Shown: in pieces, positions 17,590-25,528 of the stretch
How the letters are laid out: each line of letters opens with the position of its first letter
Position numbering within the stretch: position 1 is the first letter of the stretch
Assembly: GCA_018400295.1 (NCBI GenBank)
Contig: JAGYMZ010000016.1
Span: forward strand, 1 to 49,842
DNA from: Bacteroidales bacterium
GTDB taxonomy: Bacteria; Bacteroidota; Bacteroidia; Bacteroidales; B18-G4
Direction of reading: 5' to 3'
Length of the DNA: 49,842 bases
Made by a program: the position numbers and the translations under genes
Notes under the pieces: model-generated
Databases searched by the model: none
Seen by the model: the letters and a program-made list of their open reading frames with translations, nothing else
Told to the model about the DNA's origin: nothing

Positions 17590-18555
17590 TTACCATACCA
17601 GTTCCCACAGGGAATTAACGAAATATTTCCGTTTGTCGAAGAAGTTTTTCCGGACCATGAATCCGGTTTCAGTTGCCAGGTTTTCTATCATCGTTGTGTC
17701 GAATTTTTGTGAGATCTCTGTGAAGATGGTTTCCCATTTATAGAAATGTATATCTCTTCCCAGTGCTTCCAGTCGCACGGTCTGGTCCTGAATACTCATC
17801 AGGTAGCTTTTGGCAGCGCCGCTGTGTGGGTCGTACACGGGATGGTGCCGGAATGTGTCCCTGTTAAAGTTGGCTCCCAGCTCCCGGTTCAGGCGGTCCA
17901 GGAGGTTAAGGTTGAATTTCCGGGTATGTCCGGCCGGGTCGTTGTATGCTTTCAGGATGATTTCCGGGTCTTTCTTCAGGTCAAAGCCCAGGAACAGCTT
18001 GTCGCCCGGGTTCAGCACCCCGGCCACCTGGGTAAGGAACTGCAGGCTCTCGCGGTGACTGAAATTGCCGATGTTGGATCCCAGGAACAGTATCACCCTG
18101 GGTGTGTTGTCGTATTCACGGAGTTCCTGCATAACCTCGAAATAATCCCCGCACTTGCCTACCACCCGCAGCCCCGGAAAGGCCCTGTTCAGGTCCAGGA
18201 GTAAAATATCCAGTGCCATTTGGGAGATATCGATGGGGATGTATTTGAACCTGGTTTTCCGTTTGATCATATCGTCCAAAAGGATCTTTGTTTTCAGTCC
18301 GTCGCCCGCGCCCAACTCCAGCAAGTCAAATGCATGGCTGCCGTCATGGAATTCACTGGAAATAAGTTCTTTTTGTGTGTCCAGGATCTCCAGCTCGCAA
18401 TCCGTCAGGTAATATTCAGGCATGCGCATGATGTCACGGAAAATTTTGCTTCCGTTGTCGTCGTAAAAATATTTGGATAAGAGGTATTTGGGATGGGAAG
18501 TAAGTCCGGCAAGGGTATCCCCGGCAATTGAAGAGATCGTGTCGGTTTTTTCCAT
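17590..18555 (-). CDS. egtD: EgtD-like L-histidine N-alpha-methyltransferase
   Basis: The 321-residue cytoplasmic methyltransferase should convert histidine to hercynine (trimethylhistidine) with three SAM molecules, the first step of ergothioneine synthesis. It has the SAM-binding motif LGAGDG (81-86), PIDIS (107-111), and the family signature FLGSNIGNF (157-165) with Asn161. It also has AYNDPAGHTRKFNLNLL, and T-Glu280-I-Ser282, which matches the imidazole-binding Glu/Ser pair of mycobacterial EgtD. Length equals the family's. No egtB, egtC or egtE lies nearby, so the pathway partner, if present, is elsewhere. Other betaine products cannot be excluded. Confidence 0.85.
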   Translation of the reverse strand: MEKTDTISSIAGDTLAGLTSHPKYLLSKYFYDDNGSKIFRDIMRMPEYYLTDCELEILDTQKELISSEFHDGSHAFDLLELGAGDGLKTKILLDDMIKRKTRFKYIPIDISQMALDILLLDLNRAFPGLRVVGKCGDYFEVMQELREYDNTPRVILFLGSNIGNFSHRESLQFLTQVAGVLNPGDKLFLGFDLKKDPEIILKAYNDPAGHTRKFNLNLLDRLNRELGANFNRDTFRHHPVYDPHSGAAKSYLMSIQDQTVRLEALGRDIHFYKWETIFTEISQKFDTTMIENLATETGFMVRKNFFDKRKYFVNSLWELVW

Positions 18556-18699
18556 ATTGCATTTTTTCCAGGTGTGTTGATGCGGAATCCAATTTTATAC
18601 CAAACATCCTGACGGGAGGAATGCTTGACAGACGATCATAAAAATATAAAATAATCCTCTATTTTGGATCTGTCCGGATCCGGTGAGGGTTTTGGGTAA

Positions 18700-19671
18700 T
18701 TACAACGGATGGTCTTCGAACCACTGAAGCGTATCACTCACGGTTTCTTCTATAGGCCTGGGGTCAAAATCCAATTCTTCCCTTGCTTTCCTGTTGATGA
18801 TGCTTTTTGAGCTTCGGGCGACGATCTTCAGGGTATCGCTGTTGTACAGCGGCTGTTCGTTTTTGATCCTGGCATACATTTGTATAAAAGGCAAGCCCAT
18901 CCAGGCCATAAAAAAGGGCAATACGCGTATTGCGGTTCGTTTCCCGGCATGTTTTTCAACCATTTCGGATATTTCCTTTACGCTGTGCCAGTGGCCCGAT
19001 AAAATATAGCGGTGTCCGTGCCTGCCCTTTTCGATGGCGCAGGAGGCTGCATGGGCCACATCCCTGACATCCACCCAGTTATATCCCCCGGGGATGAGGG
19101 CGGGGATTGTCCTGTTTTTCAATTGCAGGAGCAGTGTTCCGGAGAGGGAGGGCTTGTAATCGTGCGGTCCTATAATGGCTGTGGGGTTCAGAATAACTGT
19201 TTCCAGTGAAGCACCGGAATGCTCACGGATAATTTTTTCGCCCATGGCTTTGGAGCGCTCGTATTTAATATTGCTGGATTCAATGAGTGGCCGGTTTTCA
19301 TCCAGCCGCTGTTTGGGATGACCGTGTTGCAAAGCGTGTATGGTGCTAAAATAGACCAGCTTGCCTACCTTGTTCTTTTTGCAGGCATTCAGGATGTTCC
19401 GGGTCCCTTCCACATTGATCCTGAGCATTTCTTTACGGCTGCCCTTCAGGGAAATCCTGGCGGCCAGGTGGAACACAACATCCGTCCCCCGTGTGAAATC
19501 TTCCAGGGCGGAGGGATTCAGGACATCCCCATCGATCTTATCGACATCCAGGTTTTGCAGACTTTTCGTATCCTTATGTCTTAGTACCCTGACCTTGTGT
19601 CCTTGCGCCAGCAACAAGCGGCAAAGATTGTTCCCTGCGTGTCCCGATGCTCCTGTCACGGCTGTTTTCAT
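18700..19671 (-). CDS. NAD(P)-dependent epimerase / dihydroflavonol-4-reductase-like extended SDR
   Basis: The 323-residue cytoplasmic oxidoreductase begins with the Rossmann motif TGASGHAGNNL (TGxxGxxG). It then has VFHLAARISL, NVEGTRNIL, the serine region YFSTIHAL, the catalytic Tyr-x-x-x-Lys in KYERSKAMGE, ILNPTAIIGPHD and WVDVRDVAHA. This is the layout of the dihydroflavonol reductase/cinnamoyl-CoA reductase/NAD epimerase group (extended SDR). The substrate is not predictable. A PYNPSD-like later segment (PLYNSDTLKIV) and the C-terminal helix region follow the usual pattern of bacterial DFR-like proteins. It is divergent from the split LigD genes across a 134-base region. Confidence 0.85.
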   Translation of the reverse strand: MKTAVTGASGHAGNNLCRLLLAQGHKVRVLRHKDTKSLQNLDVDKIDGDVLNPSALEDFTRGTDVVFHLAARISLKGSRKEMLRINVEGTRNILNACKKNKVGKLVYFSTIHALQHGHPKQRLDENRPLIESSNIKYERSKAMGEKIIREHSGASLETVILNPTAIIGPHDYKPSLSGTLLLQLKNRTIPALIPGGYNWVDVRDVAHAASCAIEKGRHGHRYILSGHWHSVKEISEMVEKHAGKRTAIRVLPFFMAWMGLPFIQMYARIKNEQPLYNSDTLKIVARSSKSIINRKAREELDFDPRPIEETVSDTLQWFEDHPL

Positions 19672-19706
19672 GGATCAATGGTTAAGTGCAGGATTCATTT
19701 ACCGGG

Positions 19707-19714
19707 CAAAGGTA
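19707..19714 (-). promoter_or_regulatory. Possible -7 promoter element of the epimerase gene
   Basis: TACCTTTG on the minus strand matches the Bacteroidota -7 consensus TAnnTTTG, 36 bases before the ATG at 19671. No good TTTG box sits 17-23 bases upstream of it, so support is weak. Confidence 0.3.
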
Positions 19715-19805
19715 AGAAAAGCCAGATAATCTTCATTCCTGTGCTGCCTGTTCACCATTGCCTCCTGGCAAGATTCTTGAGACCCTTATACAAAAACCCC
19801 CATCC

Positions 19806-20384
19806 ATGTCCAATAAGAAACTGGAAAAATACAAAAGCAAACGGGATTTTTCCAAAACCGGGGAGCCATCGGGTGAAAGGCGAAAAAAGAATCCCAGGCC
19901 CCTGTTTGTCATACAAAAGCACGATGCACAAAACCTGCACTACGATCTTCGGCTGGAGATCGGTGATGTGTTGAAATCCTGGGCTGTTCCCAAAGGGCCT
20001 TCTACCGGAACGGGCGATAAACGGCTGGCGGCTCCCACGGAAGATCATCCGTTGGAGTATGCAGATTTTGAGGGCGTCATTCCCGAGGAGGAATACGGTG
20101 CAGGGCCGGTGATGATCTGGGATACAGGAACATACAGGAATTTGCGGGCCGAGGACGAAGAAGACGGCATGGATATGGACGAATCCTATAAGGACGGTAA
20201 GATCAAGGTTTGGCTGAATGGGAAGAAGGTCAAAGGAGGATATTCTTTGATCAAAACCGGAAAGGACTGGCTTCTGATCAAGATGGACGACAGGGAATCC
20301 GATGCCCGCCGCAACCCGGTACGTTCAGAGCCTGCTTCAGTAAAGACCGGAAGGACACTGGATGAGATCAGGGAAGAGGGATGA
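19806..20384 (+). CDS. DNA ligase D 3'-phosphoesterase domain as a stand-alone protein
   Basis: The 192-residue product corresponds to the 3'-phosphoesterase (PE) module of bacterial LigD, which trims 3'-phosphate and ribonucleotide ends during end joining. It has FVIQKHDAQNLHYDLRLEI with the catalytic His/Asp residues, SWAVPKGPS, EDHPLEYADFEGVIPEEEYGAG, and KGGYSLIKTGKDWLLIKMDD. The ATG at 19806 is preferred to the one 16 codons upstream because the protein's basic start (MSNKKLEKYKSKRDFSKTGEP) is typical of PE modules. The C-terminal 20 residues are a loose tail, not a fusion joint. The ligase module follows 44 bases downstream on the same strand. Confidence 0.88.
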   Translation: MSNKKLEKYKSKRDFSKTGEPSGERRKKNPRPLFVIQKHDAQNLHYDLRLEIGDVLKSWAVPKGPSTGTGDKRLAAPTEDHPLEYADFEGVIPEEEYGAGPVMIWDTGTYRNLRAEDEEDGMDMDESYKDGKIKVWLNGKKVKGGYSLIKTGKDWLLIKMDDRESDARRNPVRSEPASVKTGRTLDEIREEG

Positions 20385-20428
20385 ATCGCAATTTCCACTT
20401 ACCGGACAGATAAAATAAAAAAAACGAG

Positions 20429-21418
20429 ATGTCACCCTGGAAAAACATCATACCCAAAGCGCATACAGATAAGATCAAGAAGCACAGCATGCCGGGGAAA
20501 TTCCACCCCATGCTGGCGAAACTTACCCATGATCATTTTTCGGATGCGGATTGGATATATGAGCGCAAATGGGATGGGATCCGATGCGTTGTCCTGAATA
20601 CAGGAAAAAAGGTTCAACTACTATCCAGGAATCAAAAGAAGTTAAACGACACCTATCCGGAAATTGAAGCGGTTATGGAAAAGCAGGACAAGTCTTTTAT
20701 CCTGGACGGGGAGATCGTTGCGTTTTCGGGGGATGTATCGAGTTTTTCCCGCCTGCAGGGAAGGATGCAGATCCGGGACAGGCAGCAAGCACTGGAAACG
20801 GACATCAAGGTGTATTATTATGTTTTCGATCTTCCGGCCTGTGATGGATATGATCTGGAGGATCTTCCATTGCGCATACGGAAAAGTATCCTGAAGGAGG
20901 TTCTGGATTACGGGGACCCCCTGCGTTATACTTCCCACCGTAATGAGGAAGGGATCAAGTTCCTCCGGGAGGCCTGCAGGAAAAAATGGGAAGGCCTCAT
21001 AGCAAAAAAGGCGGACTCATCATATCACCATTCCCGGACATCCGACTGGCTTAAATTCAAATGTGTGAACCGTCAGGAATTCGTGATCGGTGGCTTTACC
21101 GGTCCCAAAGGCCAGCGGATCGGTTTCGGGGCCCTGCTGATCGGGTATTATAAGGGCGGAAAGCTCAGGTATGCCGGCAAGGTCGGGACGGGCTACAGCG
21201 ATAAGCAATTGAAAGAGATGTCATCTGAGTTGAAAAAGATTGAAACCAGCGAATCGCCATATGGTGAAGCGGTGGATGAAGATAATGTTTACTGGGTGAA
21301 GCCGGAAAAAGTATGTGAGGTCGGTTTTACGGAGTGGACCGATGATGGTAAGCTCAGGCATCCCCGGTTTATTGGGATGCGCTACGATAAGGAACCCGAA
21401 AAAGTCATCAAAGAATGA
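20429..21418 (+). CDS. ATP-dependent DNA ligase (LigD ligase domain, stand-alone)
   Basis: The 329-residue product matches the ligase module of LigD. It has the nucleotidyltransferase motif I ERKWDGIR with adenylated Lys47, the motif III-like LDGEIVAF, a VFDLP strand, and motifs IV/V in EGLIAKKADSSYHHSRTSDWLKFKC. A C-terminal OB domain holds FVIGGFTGPKGQRIGFGALLIGYY and the end motif LRHPRFIGMRYDK. It should seal nicks and double-strand breaks using ATP. Its stop overlaps the ATG of the polymerase gene by four bases (ATGA at 21415-21418), so the two are translationally coupled. It carries no PE or polymerase sequence itself. Confidence 0.92.
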   Translation: MSPWKNIIPKAHTDKIKKHSMPGKFHPMLAKLTHDHFSDADWIYERKWDGIRCVVLNTGKKVQLLSRNQKKLNDTYPEIEAVMEKQDKSFILDGEIVAFSGDVSSFSRLQGRMQIRDRQQALETDIKVYYYVFDLPACDGYDLEDLPLRIRKSILKEVLDYGDPLRYTSHRNEEGIKFLREACRKKWEGLIAKKADSSYHHSRTSDWLKFKCVNRQEFVIGGFTGPKGQRIGFGALLIGYYKGGKLRYAGKVGTGYSDKQLKEMSSELKKIETSESPYGEAVDEDNVYWVKPEKVCEVGFTEWTDDGKLRHPRFIGMRYDKEPEKVIKE

Positions 21419-22302
21419 ACACAGGAAATCAGGACATAGACATAAAGAACCGGGACAAGATATTTTTTCCCGGTGAGAAGATAAGCAAGGGCGAACTAAT
21501 TGATTATTACCGGGAAGCCGGTGACAGGTTTCTTTCATATGCAAGTGGCAGGCCCATAATGCTCCACCGTTTCCCCGACGGAATCAAAAAGCAGGGCTTC
21601 TATCATAAAGACAGGCCGGATTATTTCCCGGAGTGGATCCACAGCGTTATCCTGAAAAAGGAAGGGGGTACGGTTGACATGGTCACTATCGATAAAGTGT
21701 CTGTGCTGGTATACCTGGCCAACCAGGGTACCATTGCCTTTCATGGCTGGCTCAGCCGGCAGGATGAGCCGGATGTACCCGATAAAATGGTTTTTGACCT
21801 GGATCCCCCGAAATCCGGGGATTTCAAAAAGGTTGTGAAGGGGGCTGGCATTATCCGGGATTTTTTCAGGGACCGCATGGATACGGAGGTCTTTTTTAAA
21901 CTCACCGGCTCCAGGGGTATTCATGTTGTTGTTCCGTTGCGCCGGGATGCGGATTTCGATCTCACCCGTAAACTGGCCCGGTCGGTTGCAGAGCAGATCG
22001 CCGGCGAACATGACGATATGTTGACCGTGGAACCCCGAAAGAACAAAAGAAGAGGAAGGCTTTTTCTGGATTACCTTCGGAACGGCTATGCCCAGACCAC
22101 CATTCTTCCGTATTCCATCCGGCCCTTAAAAGGGGCGCCGGTGGCTATGCCCGTGGAATGGGATGAGATCCGGGACGGCACGATGAAGCCGGACCACTTT
22201 TCCATGAAAACAGCACTTGCCCGGATACGTGAGGGCAAAGATCCCTGGAAAAATATGATGAAGCATGGCAGAAAGGTGTCTACAATGGAGAAGGAGATCT
22301 GA
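21415..22302 (+). CDS. LigD-type polymerase/primase domain, stand-alone
   Basis: The 295-residue product is an archaeo-eukaryotic-primase-type polymerase as found in bacterial LigD. It has KIFFPGEKISKGELIDYY at the N-terminus, RPIMLHRFPDGI and GFYHKDRPDYFPEWI, the metal-binding FDLDPP with Asp128 and Asp130, the nucleotide motif LTGSRGIHVVVPL, and DYLRNGYAQTTILPYSIRP. It would fill gaps with a preference for ribonucleotides (family knowledge). It is the third gene of the PE-ligase-polymerase series, the same order as the domains in Pseudomonas-type fused LigD. No Ku gene accompanies it here. Confidence 0.93.
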   Translation: MNTGNQDIDIKNRDKIFFPGEKISKGELIDYYREAGDRFLSYASGRPIMLHRFPDGIKKQGFYHKDRPDYFPEWIHSVILKKEGGTVDMVTIDKVSVLVYLANQGTIAFHGWLSRQDEPDVPDKMVFDLDPPKSGDFKKVVKGAGIIRDFFRDRMDTEVFFKLTGSRGIHVVVPLRRDADFDLTRKLARSVAEQIAGEHDDMLTVEPRKNKRRGRLFLDYLRNGYAQTTILPYSIRPLKGAPVAMPVEWDEIRDGTMKPDHFSMKTALARIREGKDPWKNMMKHGRKVSTMEKEI

Positions 22303-22320
22303 AAACACTCCACATGCGGG

Positions 22321-22349
22321 GAGCCCACAAGGGTTGTTTTTGTGGCCTC
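22321..22349. terminator. Weak hairpin between convergent genes
   Basis: Ten-base arms (22321-22330 and 22340-22349, one mismatch) with a nine-base loop lie in the 90-base gap between the polymerase gene (+) and the universal stress gene (-). There is no T run on either side, so termination activity is uncertain. Confidence 0.35.
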
Positions 22350-22392
22350 AGACTGATAACCTGTGATGCCGTTGGTGGGGGATGTCTGTGAT

Positions 22393-23247
22393 CTATTTCC
22401 CCGGTTTGGCAATGAGAATGGGTAGCCTGCTTTCCCTTAAAACCTTGTCTGTCGTACTGCCAAAAATCATTTTCCTGAGTTTGCCTTTGCCTTCGCTGAG
22501 CAATGCGATCATGTCGCAATTTTTATTCCCTGCAAAACTCAGGATGCCTTCTTCAACATCGGCATTGTTGTGGGTATTGATGGTATAATTTTCTATGTTG
22601 TACTCCCTGGCCAGGGAGTTTAATTTACCGAGGGCCGAATCCGTGGGTACTTTTTTGCCGTCAATGATGTATAACAGGTGCAGTTGACTGTTCATTGTTT
22701 TTGCGAACCTTACAACATCTTCGATGCCTGAATAATATTCATCTGCGATATCTACTGCAAAAGCAATATCCCGGATGCGGGTCGTATTGGGTTCGTTTTT
22801 TATGGTGATGACCGGGCAATCCGTTTTTCGTATGATCTTTTCCGTGGGGTTGTAAAACAGGATTTCTGCAAATGAGGAATCATGTTCATGGTTGCCTGTT
22901 ACAACATAATCCACGTGGAATTCACCCACATATTCGTTCAGGCGTTCTTTTTTATCGTTGAATCTTACATAGGGGTATATTTCGGGGAATTCCGATTTGT
23001 ATTCTGCGGCTTTATTTTCGATCAGCTCCTGGTTTTTTTTCATGAGTTCAACGTTGTATTTTTCCGCCGTGACGCCCTGCATTTTTGTGACATCGCCGGA
23101 TGCTGTAAAGGATGCCGGGTGGGCAGGCTGGATGACGTTAAGCATGATGATCTTGCTCTCCAGGAGTTGTTTGCCAATCATAATGGCGTTTTCAATCGCA
23201 TGGTCGGACAGTTCGGTAAAGTTTACTGGTACCAGTATTGTTTTCAT
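22393..23247 (-). CDS. Universal stress protein with two Usp domains
   Basis: The 284-residue cytoplasmic protein has two tandem UspA-type folds. The first (about 1-140) begins MKTILVPVNFTELSDHAIENAI; the second (about 145-284) begins at RIRDIAFAVDIADEYYSGI and ends with MIFGSTTDKVLRESRLPILI, the usual nucleotide-loop end. The ATG at 23245-23247 is chosen because the first Usp strand starts there; fourteen more codons are open upstream. The first domain's loop (EILFYNPTEKIIRKTDCPVITI) lacks the glycines of a classic ATP loop, so only the second domain may bind nucleotide. It lies convergent to the LigD genes and divergent from the hybrid kinase. General stress tolerance is a family-level inference. 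Confidence 0.88.
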   Translation of the reverse strand: MKTILVPVNFTELSDHAIENAIMIGKQLLESKIIMLNVIQPAHPASFTASGDVTKMQGVTAEKYNVELMKKNQELIENKAAEYKSEFPEIYPYVRFNDKKERLNEYVGEFHVDYVVTGNHEHDSSFAEILFYNPTEKIIRKTDCPVITIKNEPNTTRIRDIAFAVDIADEYYSGIEDVVRFAKTMNSQLHLLYIIDGKKVPTDSALGKLNSLAREYNIENYTINTHNNADVEEGILSFAGNKNCDMIALLSEGKGKLRKMIFGSTTDKVLRESRLPILIAKPGK

Positions 23248-23590
23248 AATATTCTTGGTTTTATGCAGTATATCCCAATTTTGTACCATTTTTAAAAAAC
23301 ATTTAAATGTCTTTGTATTTCAAGAAGAAATGGAGCATGCATCCAGGGAAATTTCGGGGGCATTGACCCGTTCTGTTGAAATTGCTCAACATACTTGTGG
23401 GGAATTATAAGGAATTGTATGTTTCAAGGGGAGGTGTCAAAAAAAAGTGTTATATTGAGGGAGATGAAATCAGGAAAGATCTTTACAAACATTACAGACC
23501 GCAAATCCATGTTCAATTATGGCCGCTGAAAAAGATGGAGCATGCTCCCCGAACCGGAAAAATAATCGCTTGCTGGAATATTATAAAATA
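23248..23590. other. 343-base divergent region upstream of the hybrid kinase and stress gene
   Basis: I see no convincing gene. Two GGAGCATGC sites lie in it: a near-palindrome at 23331-23345 and a perfect 12-base palindrome GGAGCATGCTCC at 23537-23548. No good TAnnTTTG element was found for either gene. The kinase reading frame is open from 23519, but the conserved sequence starts later. Confidence 0.5.
23537..23548. promoter_or_regulatory. Perfect palindrome GGAGCATGCTCC, possible operator
   Basis: This 12-base palindrome lies 43 bases before the preferred kinase ATG (23591). A related site TGGAGCATGCATCCA is 206 bases further upstream (23331-23345). The pair could be binding sites of a dimeric regulator; no regulator is identified. 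Confidence 0.3.
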
Positions 23591-25498
23591 ATGACCGGCA
23601 ATATTCCGGATTTACGTATGATATTGGTAGATAAGCAGTTGAATGTTCTGGTCATGTCGGGCTTTGATGACGAAAATGATCCGTGGACCAAAACCGGAAA
23701 ATCCACCGGTAAGCTGAACGAAATACTTACGGATGAGATCGGAGAAATGCTTGCACCTTTGCTTGACATGGCATTGAAAGGAATAGAAATATCACGCGAA
23801 TTCAGCATCAGGGGTATACAGTTTGCATTGCAGATCATCTCTGTTGCCCTTGATGAGGAGGTTGATTCGTGTTTGATCCTGATCCGGGATATTACCCGAA
23901 AAAAGTTGATCGAGGATCAGCTCCGCCTGTCAAAAAAGGAAGTTGAACAGGCAAATGAGGCGAAAAACCTGTTCATAGCAAATATGTCGCATGAAATCCG
24001 AACCCCCCTGAACGCCATCATGGGTTTTTCCAAACAACTGGGAAAAAGCCGGCTTACCAAAAAGCAGCAAAAATTCACGGACATTATCGACAAATCCTCT
24101 CAGCATCTCTTATCCATCATCGATGACATCATGGTCCTGTCGAAATTTGAGGTTGGTGAGCTTCAACTCGACAAAGACCTCTTTCGTATCCGTGAAGTGA
24201 TCGATTCGGTCAACAAAGTTTTACAGTTGCGGATGACAAAAAAGAATATTGAATACCGGGTCAGCACCGAAAAAATCTCCGAACAGGTATTGTTCGGAGA
24301 TTCGGGAAAACTGCGACAGATCCTTATCAATTTGTTGAGCAACGCCATTAAATACACCAAGGCGGGCTTTGTGGAGCTTAGGTGTTCCTCCCGGGAATTC
24401 GGGGAAAATGGTTTTCTTGTGAAGTTTGATGTTATTGACAGCGGCATAGGGATACCTGAGCATAAAATTGACGATATATATGAACCTTTCCGGCAGGCGG
24501 ATCTTTCTTCCCGGAGAAAATTTATGGGAAGCGGGCTTGGACTTACGATCACCAAAAAACTTGTAGAACTGCAGGATGGTCGGATCTCGGTGAAAAGCAC
24601 CGTAGGTAAGGGAACCCATTTTACCGTTGAAATACCCTATCAGGTTTCTGAGAAAGAATTGCCCGAACAGGAAAAATTTTTGATGGATGAGGCCTATATC
24701 AAAGATGAGTTGAAAAAGCGCAAGGTATTGCTTGTGGATGATGATGCCGTCAATCGAATGTTGGGTGAAATTGTTCTGAAAGACTTTGGAATTACACCGG
24801 TACTTGCGACCGACGGCTATGATGCATTGAAAAAATACCGTCCCGGCCTTTTTGACCTCATCCTGCTTGATATTCACATGCCCGGGATGGATGGCTTGCA
24901 GGTGACGGATCATATCCGCAGGCAGGAGAAGGATACGGGTTACAATGTTAAGATCATTGCCCTGACAGCCAATGTACTGAAGAAGAAAATTCGGGCCTTT
25001 CTGCGGGGGGGCATGGATGATTACATCCTGAAGCCATTTACGGAGGAAAAAATGTTCCGTACCATCATCAAGAATCTTTATGGGAACAATATATCGGATG
25101 TGGAATATAAAAAATCAAGCGGCGGTCATTCCAACTATGAGGATGCCGGAAATTTCAAGTTGTCCGAAATTATCCGGGTTGGCAAGGGAAACAGGCAATT
25201 TGTTTTGAATATTGTCGGCACCATGATCCAAAACATGACGATCCTGACAGGAAAGATGGAAAAAGATCTGGAGAATAAAGATTACAGGTCATTGGGGGAG
25301 GTATCCCATAAGCTTATTCCTTCACTGGAGCAATTTCGCAAGAAGGATGCTGCAACCCTTTTAAAACGCATCGAATATCTTACCCTGAAAGAGAAAAAAT
25401 ACAAAGAGGTCCCTTTGCTGGTAAAACTGGTACTGAAAGAACTCCGGGATGCGATCGAAGAACTGAAAGCCTCTGAAGATAAAATATTTGAAGTCTAA
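23591..25498 (+). CDS. Hybrid sensor histidine kinase with receiver and HPt domains
   Basis: The 635-residue product (start at the ATG at 23591; an ATG 24 codons earlier is possible) has no membrane segment and so should be cytoplasmic. Order: a PAS-like sensor region (about 5-105), a HisKA helix pair with NMSHEIRTPLNAIMGF and phospho-acceptor His134, and HATPase with the N box INLLSNAIKYT, DSGIGIPE and GSGLGLTITKKLV. A receiver (LLVDDDAVNRM, Asp427 in LLDIHMPGMDG, KPF) and a C-terminal HPt domain (SHKLIPS, His573) follow. The signal is likely intracellular. The sigma-54 activator 30 bases downstream is the obvious output partner, and the internal receiver and HPt indicate a four-step phosphorelay. 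Confidence 0.93.
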   Translation: MTGNIPDLRMILVDKQLNVLVMSGFDDENDPWTKTGKSTGKLNEILTDEIGEMLAPLLDMALKGIEISREFSIRGIQFALQIISVALDEEVDSCLILIRDITRKKLIEDQLRLSKKEVEQANEAKNLFIANMSHEIRTPLNAIMGFSKQLGKSRLTKKQQKFTDIIDKSSQHLLSIIDDIMVLSKFEVGELQLDKDLFRIREVIDSVNKVLQLRMTKKNIEYRVSTEKISEQVLFGDSGKLRQILINLLSNAIKYTKAGFVELRCSSREFGENGFLVKFDVIDSGIGIPEHKIDDIYEPFRQADLSSRRKFMGSGLGLTITKKLVELQDGRISVKSTVGKGTHFTVEIPYQVSEKELPEQEKFLMDEAYIKDELKKRKVLLVDDDAVNRMLGEIVLKDFGITPVLATDGYDALKKYRPGLFDLILLDIHMPGMDGLQVTDHIRRQEKDTGYNVKIIALTANVLKKKIRAFLRGGMDDYILKPFTEEKMFRTIIKNLYGNNISDVEYKKSSGGHSNYEDAGNFKLSEIIRVGKGNRQFVLNIVGTMIQNMTILTGKMEKDLENKDYRSLGEVSHKLIPSLEQFRKKDAATLLKRIEYLTLKEKKYKEVPLLVKLVLKELRDAIEELKASEDKIFEV

Positions 25499-25515
25499 AT
25501 AAATGGATATATTTG
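25487..25515 (+). promoter_or_regulatory. Bacteroidota-type promoter inside the kinase 3' end, reading into the activator gene
   Basis: TTTG (25487-25490), a 17-base spacer and TATATTTG (25508-25515) match the TTTG / TAnnTTTG consensus. It overlaps the last codons and stop of the kinase gene. Transcription would start near 25521, leaving a leader of only about 8-14 bases before ATG 25529 or 25535. The activator gene could thus be expressed apart from the kinase. Confidence 0.5.
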
Positions 25516-25528
25516 TGTGTCAAATCAG

